Part shown: positions 1 to 6,100 of the stretch, in pieces
Position numbering within the stretch: the first letter of the stretch is position 1
How the letters are laid out: each line of letters starts with the position of its first letter
Assembly: GCA_902797555.1 (NCBI GenBank)
Contig: CADBTM010000039.1
Coordinates: 1-10,393, forward strand
Source: Oscillospiraceae bacterium
Lineage (GTDB): Bacteria; Bacillota; Clostridia; Oscillospirales; Butyricicoccaceae
Reading direction: 5' to 3'
DNA length: 10,393 nt
Program-made: the position numbers and the translations under genes
The notes under the pieces: generated by a model
Databases searched by the model: none
What the model was told of the DNA's origin: nothing
Seen by the model: only the letters and a program-made list of their open reading frames with translations

Positions 1-221
1 ATCTCGCCCTGACGGTTCATGGTCTTTTGGGCGGAGAGCAGCACGCGCAGTCCGGCGGAAGAGATATACTCCAGCTGCTCCATATCCAGCGTCAGGGCGG
101 TAACGCCCTCCATCGCTGCCTTCAGCTCGCCCTCCAGCTGGGGCGCGGTGGTGGTGTCCAGCCGTCCGGCCAGCGCCACGGTGAGCGTGCTTCCGTTTTT
201 GTTCTTGTCGATGTTCAGCAT
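1..221 (-). CDS. STAS-domain anti-anti-sigma factor (SpoIIAA/RsbV-like), C-terminus outside window
   Basis: The first 73 codons are visible; the gene runs off the left edge. The translation begins MLNIDKNKNGSTL and has the STAS layout: a beta strand ending in AGRLDTTTAPQLE (residues 18-30), then LTLDMEQLEYISSAGLR (43-59). The SSAGLR segment is the family's phosphorylation loop, and Ser55 aligns with the phosphoacceptor Ser58 of SpoIIAA. Proteins of this family bind an anti-sigma kinase when unphosphorylated, freeing a sigma factor. The ATG at 221-219 is preceded by GGAGG (234-230) with an 8-nt gap, which fixes the start. The gene is divergent from a SpoIIE-type phosphatase that could dephosphorylate it; the partner kinase is not visible. 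The family call is strong. Which sigma factor or other process it controls cannot be told. Confidence 0.88.
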   Translation of the reverse strand, partial: MLNIDKNKNGSTLTVALAGRLDTTTAPQLEGELKAAMEGVTALTLDMEQLEYISSAGLRVLLSAQKTMNRQGE

Positions 222-518
222 GTTTTGTTCCTCCTGTATCTATTTTGCGGTCTGTATATTCCGGTTCCACCTGAAGAAGATCGTCCGGGCGCACTTCTCC
301 AAGTATACTGTGTTAAGTATAGCATACAGTAAAAAAATAAAAAAGCCGTTTCCTCAAAAATGTCGGGAGAATCAACGGAAATTTATCAAAAACAGGACTT
401 TTCCCGCGGGAGCTTTTCCTGTATAATTAGATTATACTTAGATTGCCGGATCCTCGGCGGTGCCGGGAATCGGGCATATCTCTATCGCTGTTTCTGCGCG
501 CAAGTTAGGAGAACTGCA
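222..518. promoter_or_regulatory. Divergent intergenic region between STAS and SpoIIE-type genes
   Basis: No gene is supported in these 297 bases. Facing the STAS gene (minus strand) are two TATACT boxes (307-302 and 321-316) inside a direct repeat AAGTATA at 301-307 and 315-321, i.e. a 14-base step, with a T-rich stretch upstream. Facing the phosphatase (plus strand) is TATAAT at 422-427 and a further TATACT at 433-438. None has a convincing -35 hexamer at the right distance, so the promoters are only candidates. The duplicated AAGTATA could equally be an operator. Confidence 0.35.
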
Positions 519-2021
519 ATGCTGAAAAAGAAAACGATCCTTGTCGGGCTCAGTCTCACCGTCGCGTTTGCCGTCTGCTGCGTGATCCTGGGGCTGCAAT
601 TCTTCCACAACCCTCGTCTGGATTCCGCCGCCCTGTTTCACGCCGGGGTAGACGTGATGGGCGCCTTTGTCTGCGCGGTGCTCTTTTACGGATGTATGGA
701 GCAGGTGGAGCAGACCACACGCAGCTTCAGCGTGCTGGTGGTGCTGGCAAGCGCCTCCTTTGTCATCAACGAATGGATGTGGTTTATCTCCGGCACGCCC
801 CAGTGGCGCGTGCCCTATTTTGTGTGCTGTCTGCTGAGCAAGTGGGTCAATCTGGCGATGATCTACTGCTTTTTCCTGTATGTGCGGCAAACCCTCCGGT
901 TTGAGGGCAAGCTGGTTCGTTGGGCGGACAGGTGGTTCCCCGTTTTGCTCATCGCCTCCATGGGGATCGTGCTGGCCAACGCATTCTATCCCATCAGCTA
1001 TCTGGTGGACGCAAACGGAGTTTACGGCAAGGGCAGCCTGTCGTGGCTGGAGGATCTGTATCTGGCCATCGCGTCGGTGGTCACGGCGGTGCTCATCCTC
1101 AAAAGCGCCAATCCCCGGCGGCAGAAATGGGCGGCGATGTCCTTTATCGTCATCCCCATCGTGGAGTTTCTGGCCACCAAGGGCGCCTTTGCCTATTCCA
1201 CCCAATACGGCGCGGTGCTTTTGTCGATGATCCTGATGTACTGCATCCTGTTCAACGACAGGAGCCGCAAGCTGGCCTCCACCCAGACCGAGCTGGCCAT
1301 GGCCACCGAGATCCAGGAGAGCATCCTGCCCTCCATCTTCCCTGCCTTTCCCAGCCGGGAGGAGTTTGATCTCCACGCCAGCATGGATCCCGCCAAGGAG
1401 GTGGGCGGCGATTTCTATGACTTTTTCCTCATCGACGAGGATCATCTGGGTCTGATCATCGCGGACGTAAGCGGAAAGGGCATTCCTGCCGCCCTGTTCA
1501 TGATGATCTCCAAGACGGTGCTCCAGAACTATGCCAAGCTGGGGATCGGCCCCGCGGAGATCCTCCAAAAGACCAACGAGGCCATCTGCGCGGAAAACAA
1601 GACCGAGATGTTTGTGACGGCATGGGTGGGCATTCTGGAGATCTCTACCGGCAATCTGACCTGCGCCAACGCCGGACACGAGTATCCCGCCGTCTGTCAC
1701 AAGGGGCAGTTTTCCCTGCTCAAGGACAAGCACGGCTTTGTCCTCGGCGGCATCGAGGGGAGCCGGTACCGGGAATATTCCATTCCGCTGGATCGAGGCG
1801 ACAAGATCTTTGTCTATACCGACGGTGTGCCTGAGGCGACCAACGGCGAAAAGGAGATGTTCGGAACCGATCGGATGCTGGAGGCGCTCAACCAGAATGC
1901 ATCCCAAAGCCCGGTGGAGCTGCTGGGCTCGGTGCGCGAGGCGGTGGATGCCTTTGTGGGCGGCTCCGAGCAGTTTGACGATCTGACCATGCTCTGTCTG
2001 GAATATAAGGGAAAGCAATAA
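519..2021 (+). CDS. Membrane-anchored SpoIIE/RsbU-type PP2C serine phosphatase
   Basis: A 500-aa protein in two parts. Residues 1 to about 250 hold roughly seven or eight hydrophobic segments, beginning with TILVGLSLTVAFAVCCVILG, and form a multi-pass sensor-like membrane region. A short linker helix (TQTELAMATEIQESILPSIF) leads into a SpoIIE-type PP2C domain (about 275-500). Its metal-binding motifs are present: EVGGDFYD with Asp298, ADVSGKG with Asp316, NAGHEYP, YTDGVPEA with Asp435, and the terminal FDDLTML with Asp487/Asp488. Such enzymes dephosphorylate STAS anti-anti-sigma factors; the divergent STAS gene next door is the obvious candidate substrate, by inference. The ATG at 519 has AGGAG (507-511) seven bases upstream. 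An in-frame start at 360 would add a non-membrane extension of 53 residues without a good ribosome binding site, so it was not used. The ligand sensed by the membrane part is unknown. Confidence 0.9.
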   Translation: MLKKKTILVGLSLTVAFAVCCVILGLQFFHNPRLDSAALFHAGVDVMGAFVCAVLFYGCMEQVEQTTRSFSVLVVLASASFVINEWMWFISGTPQWRVPYFVCCLLSKWVNLAMIYCFFLYVRQTLRFEGKLVRWADRWFPVLLIASMGIVLANAFYPISYLVDANGVYGKGSLSWLEDLYLAIASVVTAVLILKSANPRRQKWAAMSFIVIPIVEFLATKGAFAYSTQYGAVLLSMILMYCILFNDRSRKLASTQTELAMATEIQESILPSIFPAFPSREEFDLHASMDPAKEVGGDFYDFFLIDEDHLGLIIADVSGKGIPAALFMMISKTVLQNYAKLGIGPAEILQKTNEAICAENKTEMFVTAWVGILEISTGNLTCANAGHEYPAVCHKGQFSLLKDKHGFVLGGIEGSRYREYSIPLDRGDKIFVYTDGVPEATNGEKEMFGTDRMLEALNQNASQSPVELLGSVREAVDAFVGGSEQFDDLTMLCLEYKGKQ

Positions 2022-2063
2022 GCCTTTTCCCCCGTCCATCCGCCGGAACCTGGTAGATCATCA

Positions 2064-2079
2064 AGGAAGCGATCTTCCT
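2064..2079. other. Short inverted repeat downstream of the phosphatase gene
   Basis: AGGAAG and CTTCCT are separated by CGAT, a 6-bp hairpin 43 bases past the phosphatase stop. No T-tract follows on either strand, so it is a poor intrinsic terminator. It may simply be chance or a weak transcript end. Confidence 0.25.
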
Positions 2080-2113
2080 GCCGCCGGAGCGATAAACGAA
2101 GGCGGAAACAAAA

Positions 2114-2405
2114 ATGGCGATATCCAAGGAGAACAGCGAGAAGCTCCGCAAAGCAATGAGAGAACACAAGGAACGAATGGATCGAGATCCGGAGTTTCGG
2201 AAGGAGTGCGAAGAGAGACAGGAAAGGTACGCGAAAATATTCCATCTGACACCGCAAAAAAGCCAAAGGATACCAAGAACGACTGACAAGTGAAGCCCAG
2301 AAGTACGTGCTGGAGATCGAGATCTCGGATGGGGCTGGCGGATGCTTGCCATTTTCGGCGTACCGTGTTAAAATACACGTAATTCCCGGCAAAAGTGCCG
2401 GATAA
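2114..2405 (+). pseudogene. Small hypothetical protein gene interrupted by a frameshift at an A6 run
   Basis: An ATG at 2114 with an AAGGCGG ribosome-binding-like sequence (2099-2105, 8-nt gap) opens a highly charged helical reading frame beginning MAISKENSEKLRKAMREHK, which stops at 2293 after 59 residues. At 2256-2261 there is a run of six A. Reading one base further along from this run gives a protein-like continuation to a stop at 2403-2405, including GYQERLTSEAQKYVLEIEI and a short beta-like stretch SAYRVKIHVIPG. The two halves together would give about 96 residues. Removing one A would join them, so the simplest reading is a single-base insertion in a homopolymer, either a true mutation or a sequence error. 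The required shift is +1, which does not suit classic -1 slippage on A-runs. No family is recognised. The 59-residue frame alone could also be the real, complete gene. Confidence 0.4.
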
Positions 2406-2703
2406 AAACAAAAGCGTAAGTTGGCCAGCTTCCCGCAGGCGTTCTATCTGCAGCCTCATCTGGAGAAGCTGGGCATAGCCCTTCAGCAATCGAATCAAAT
2501 CATTTTTACAGGCAGCGCCGCCGCACATCTGTGCGGCGGCGCTGCTGTTTGCGGGTATATCCTGTTTCTGCGGATCCCCCTGCGCCGGGAAAGGGCAGGA
2601 GCGTTTGCCTTTAGGGAAGGTATGTTTTCGAGTATGGATCGATAGCGTGCCCTTTACTTGATGCCTTTTCCCGACATTTTAACCCTCATACAGGCAATTG
2701 GTC
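2294..2703. other. Intergenic stretch before the CRISPR locus, no convincing gene
   Basis: Short open frames exist on both strands, but none has a ribosome binding site together with a plausible product. Visible structure: a 6-bp hairpin CCGGCA/TGCCGG with loop AAAG (2386-2401) at the end of the frameshifted ORF, and a much stronger hairpin at 2513-2544 listed separately. Base composition changes from GC-rich to AT-rich between about 2600 and 2750, which I take as the left edge of the CRISPR island. No target-site duplication or insertion-sequence end was seen. Confidence 0.5.
2513..2544. terminator. Perfect 14-bp GC-rich hairpin, possible transcription terminator
   Basis: CAGCGCCGCCGCAC pairs perfectly with GTGCGGCGGCGCTG around the loop ATCT. 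On the plus strand it is followed only by CTGTTTGC, and on the minus strand by no T-run, so it lacks the U-tract of a standard intrinsic terminator. It could stop readthrough from the left flank into the CRISPR locus, but the missing tract makes function uncertain. Confidence 0.5.
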
Positions 2704-2732
2704 TTGCGCTGCTATGAATCCATTGGTATAAT
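2704..2732 (+). promoter_or_regulatory. Extended -10 sigma-A promoter ahead of the WYL remnant and cas9
   Basis: TTGCGC (2704-2709), a 17-base spacer, then TGGTATAAT with the -10 hexamer at 2727-2732. The TG dinucleotide one base before the -10 makes it an extended -10 promoter. It lies 23 bases upstream of the WYL-remnant start codon and is the best plus-strand promoter seen before cas9, so the two genes are probably co-transcribed. Confidence 0.7.
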
Positions 2733-2755
2733 TTTAATAGACAAGGAGTGATAAA

Positions 2756-2998
2756 ATGAGCAGGAACAAACATCTCCGTGTTCTATATCTTGCAAAACTT
2801 CTTTATGAAGAAACCGACGAAAACCACCCTCTCAGCACCTGTCAGATTATCGATCGGATACATAATATGGAAGTTGCGATAAATCATGTGTTTTTCAGTT
2901 GGGTGTTCGGCTTCTCCGGAAGCGTCCGTATTCTCAGCCCAGATCCTATTCGTGAAGAATATGAAACCATGCTGCGTCAGGCGCTGAATGAAAAATAA
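2756..2998 (+). CDS. Internally deleted WYL-family regulator: N-terminal HTH start joined to C-terminal WCX domain
   Basis: An 80-aa product with AAGGAG (2743-2748) seven bases before its ATG. Residues 5-35 (KHLRVLYLAKLLYEETDENH, then PLSTCQIIDRI) match the opening of the winged helix-turn-helix of WYL-type regulators. Residues 39-79, with FFSWVFGFSGSVRILSPDPI followed by REEYETMLRQAL, match the C-terminal WCX end of the same family. WYL regulators are usually about 300 residues or more; the rest of the HTH and the whole WYL ligand-binding domain are missing, and the joint lies near residues 35-39, in frame. WYL proteins commonly regulate defence loci, and this one sits immediately upstream of tracrRNA and cas9. 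Without the recognition helix it should not bind DNA as the parent did. It is either a relic or a mini-protein with a new role. Its stop codon directly abuts the T-tract of the tracrRNA terminator. Confidence 0.75.
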   Translation: MSRNKHLRVLYLAKLLYEETDENHPLSTCQIIDRIHNMEVAINHVFFSWVFGFSGSVRILSPDPIREEYETMLRQALNEK

Positions 2999-3019
2999 AA
3001 AAAGCCCCTTTGGGACTTT
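2997..3019 (-). terminator. Intrinsic terminator of tracrRNA
   Basis: On the minus strand AAAGTCCC pairs with GGGGCTTT around the loop AAA, ending in a run of seven T (3003-2997). One pair is a U-G wobble. On the plus strand the same position becomes a C-A mismatch and no long T-run follows, so the element should be much weaker for transcripts going into cas9. Confidence 0.85.
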
Positions 3020-3112
3020 CTTTACTCACACACTGTGAATTCGCCTAAGGCGATGCGTTCGCACAATGCTTATTTGAACTTGTAGTGTAATCTCAAGTGG
3101 TAGCTTAAGATC
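2998..3112 (-). ncRNA. tracrRNA of the type II-A system
   Basis: The RNA runs leftward from a predicted start near 3112 to the terminator, about 115 nt. Its anti-repeat pairs with the array repeat along almost its full length. Next come AAGTTCAAATAAGC, very like the AAGUUAAAAUAAGGC segment of the S. pyogenes tracrRNA, and a series of small hairpins: GTGC-GAAC-GCAT (about 3063-3052), TCGCC-TTA-GGCGA (3053-3041), TTCACA-GTG-TGTGAG (3040-3026), and the terminator stem. tracrRNA pairs with pre-crRNA, is cut by RNase III, and holds the crRNA in Cas9. The position upstream of cas9 on the opposite strand is compatible with a cas-linked type II locus. All parts needed for function appear present. Confidence 0.9.
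3072..3103 (-). repeat. tracrRNA anti-repeat
   Basis: Pairing with the CRISPR repeat: repeat bases 1-6 (GUUUGA) with 3072-3077, one end pair being G-U; an internal bulge of GA opposite AAGU (3081-3078); then repeat bases 9-30 with 3082-3103 in an unbroken 22-bp helix with a single U-G wobble. The last six repeat bases are unpaired. The stem-bulge-stem order is that of the Cas9 guide duplex. Confidence 0.92.
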
Positions 3113-3118
3113 GCTTTT

Positions 3119-3147
3119 ATTATATTTCATAAAACAGCCTTTGTCAA
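3119..3147 (-). promoter_or_regulatory. Consensus sigma-A promoter of tracrRNA
   Basis: On the minus strand TTGACA (3147-3142), a spacer of exactly 17 bases, and TATAAT (3124-3119): a perfect match to the consensus. Transcription should start near 3112. The -35 box overlaps by two bases the ribosome binding site of cas9 on the other strand, so tracrRNA synthesis begins inside the cas9 5' untranslated region. Confidence 0.88.
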
Positions 3148-3152
3148 GGAGG
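3146..3152 (+). promoter_or_regulatory. cas9 ribosome binding site
   Basis: AAGGAGG lies nine bases before the ATG at 3162 and decides the start. A TTG at 3141 in the same frame lies upstream of this site and would add seven residues, and the ATG at 3183 lies too far downstream, so neither is preferred. Confidence 0.85.
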
Positions 3153-3161
3153 AAGCTTAAG

Positions 3162-6100
3162 ATGAAGCAAAACGGCAACAACATGGTCAGCGGCTCCTAT
3201 TATATTGGTTTGGATGCCGGAACGAGCTCCGTTGGCTGGGCCGTTTCGGACAAGGCCTATCGGTTATTAAAGTTTCACGGAAACGCAATGTGGGGTGCCC
3301 GATTATTCGGTAAGGCACAGCCCGCAGCAAACAGACGCCTTTTTCGGGTAAACAGGCGAAGGCTGGCTCGCAGAAATCAACGCCTGAACAGTTTGGAATT
3401 GCTCTTCTCCGAAGAGCTTTCTCGGGTAGACCCGGGTTTCCTTGTCCGTATGAAGGAGAGTTCCCTTTGGCTGGATGATAAGACCAATAAAGCCTGTCGA
3501 TTCTCCCTGTTTCATGATCCAAATTTTACAGATAAAGACTATTACAGAAAGTACCCGACGATCTACCATCTTCGGGAAGAGCTGCTTCGTTCTTCCAGCC
3601 CGCATGATATCCGTCTCGTTTACTTGGCTTTGCATCACATCATGAAGAGCCGCGGACATTTTCTTTATGACGGGATTGATTCCGACAGTCCCCTTCCCAC
3701 CCCCGAGGATGCAATCAAAGAGCTCACAGCTTTTTTAGAGGAAACATATGATATCTCACTTCAATTGAGCGACCCTGCTGAATTTTTTCATACGCTTTCT
3801 CTCGGCAATATGGGAATTCAAGAGAAACAGAAGCGCCTTCGCGCTGCCTGGGGCGGAACAACCGCGGAAGAAGATCCCATTGATCTTTCTGTCGCGATCG
3901 ATATGCTTTCCGGCGGAAAAAGAAAACTTGCAGCGCTTTATAAAAACGAATCTCTTTCGGAAAGTGAAATCTCCCGCTTGTCCCTGAATGAAGATCTGGA
4001 CGAGAAAATGGATATATTAAGCTCCGTCTTGGGGAGCGACGCAGAACTCCTTTTCCTGCTGAAAGAAGTTTATGATGCAGTTCGTCTTTCAAAAATGCTG
4101 AATCGTCATGCTTCTCTCAGCGAAGCCAAGGTTGCGTTGTATAACGACAACAAAGCCGCACTACATGCGCTGAAATGCTATGTGCGAAAAACGATACCCG
4201 AAAAATACAAGGAAATCTTCTCATTGAAAAAAACCGGTTTGAATAACTTCGCCGCATACAGCAGATATCAAGCCAACAGTGGAGATTATACCTGCAAGCA
4301 AGAGGATTTTTGCCGGTATCTGTCAGGTTGCATTCCGGTGCCCGATCCTTGCGACGAAAAGATGTGTTCCATATTTCAGCAGATCCGGGATAACACGTTT
4401 CTTCCGAAACTGAAAAGTTCGGAAAACGGCGTGATCCCCTATCAACTCCAATTCCGAGAGTTAAAGCAAATTCTGAAAAACGCCTCGGAGTATTTGCCCT
4501 TTCTCAACATAAAAGATGATGACGGGTATACGGTTCGGGAAAAAATCGAGGAGATTTTCAAGTTCCGAATTCCGTATTATGTAGGTCCTTTAAACGGTCA
4601 TGCAGGCAGCCATTGGGCAGTACGTTTCCCTGACAAGGAGCACGTGCCCGTCCATCCATGGAATTTTGATCAGGTGATCAACACGGAAGACTCGGCAGAG
4701 GCATTCATGATTAATCTGATCGGACGATGCACTTATACAGGAGAGCCTGTTCTGCCCAAGGATTCTCTACTGTATTCCGAATACATGCTGCTCAATGAAT
4801 TGAATTCACTGCGCATCCATGGGCAGCCCCTTCCGGCAGCCGTCAAAGCCGAAATGATTCACGACCTCTTTGAAGCATCCCGAAAGCGGGTCGGGAAAAA
4901 ACAGATCGAAAACTATCTGAAGTCCCGTGGTCTGATCTCTCCTTCGGACGAGATCAGCGGTATCGATGATACCATGAAAACCACATTGAAATCTTTTCAC
5001 GACTTTAGGGGAATCCTGAAAAAGACCGGCAACAACAGAGAAATGGTGGAGGATATCATCCGTCATATTCTGATCTTCGGAAAGGATCGCAGCATGATGA
5101 AAAAATGGCTGCGCAGCCATACCACTGGCCTTTCCGAGGAAGATTTCAATTATATTTGCCGGCTGAAATACGGTGAATGGGGACGTTTGTCCAAATGTTT
5201 TTTAACAGAGATCGTCAGTAAACCTGACAAAAGCACCGGTGAAGTACATACGATCATAGAGCTTCTTCGTTCCGGCAGTGACAACTTAATGCAACTCCTA
5301 TATGAAGATCCTATGCTTTTACAGCATGCGGAAGAGCACAGACGGGATCTTTTCGGTGCGGATCAATCTCTTTCGGACAGAATGGACAGCATGTATCTTT
5401 CTCCTGCAGTGCGGAGAAGCATTCGGCAGTCTCTTCAGATTGTGGATGAGATCGTAGACATCCAAAAATCTGTGCCGGAGAAAATCTTTATCGAAATGGC
5501 ACGGGGCGGTTCCAAGGAGATGAAAGGTAAGCGTACGGAATCCCGCAAAGAAAAGCTTCTCGCTCTGTATAAAAACTGCCGGGAAGACGAAAAAGAACTT
5601 TTGGCACAGCTGGAGCAGGAGGATGATACTACCCTTCGCAGCAACAAGCTCTATCTGTATTACACCCAATTCGGAAAGTGCATGTATTCTGGCGAGCCCA
5701 TTGATCTTGAGGCTCTGATGAGCGGACGGCTCTTCGACCGGGATCACATCTTCCCCCAGTCCCGTATCAAAGACGACAGCTTGGACAACCTGGTGATCGT
5801 CAAAAATACATTGAACCGGGATAAAACGAACGTCTACCCAATTCGTGCGGAGATCCGTCACAAAATGCGTCCATTCTGGGAGCATCTTCTGAAGGCAGGT
5901 ATGATCAGCCAAAAGAAGTTTGACCGTCTCGTTCGCTCTACTGAGCTGACGACGGACGAGCTTTCCTCCTTTGTTGCGCGGCAGCTCACCGAAACGCAGC
6001 AGTCCACAAAGGCACTGGCTACTCTGTTGAAGGAGCGATATGGCGACGCCGTCCGGATTGTCTATTCCAAAGCAGGAAATGTGAGCAGCTTCCGGGATAA

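Noticed and set aside
438..2039. 533-residue minus-strand open frame opposite the phosphatase
   Set aside because: Low-complexity, His/Gln/Gly-rich shadow of a GC-rich gene; the plus strand has all the PP2C motifs.
2061..2528. 155-residue minus-strand frame starting MCGGAACKNDLIRLLKGYAQ
   Set aside because: The first 35 residues look helical and protein-like, but the start lies in the hairpin and the rest is serine/phenylalanine-rich noise opposite the small charged ORF. A relic of a lost gene cannot be excluded.
2421..2645. 74-residue plus-strand frame from a TTG
   Set aside because: No ribosome binding site, and it runs through the 14-bp hairpin, which would be an unlikely coding segment.
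3072..3107. A ninth, degenerate CRISPR repeat upstream of cas9
   Set aside because: It is the tracrRNA anti-repeat: no adjacent repeat or spacer, a promoter and terminator on the minus strand, and the bulge expected of the guide duplex.
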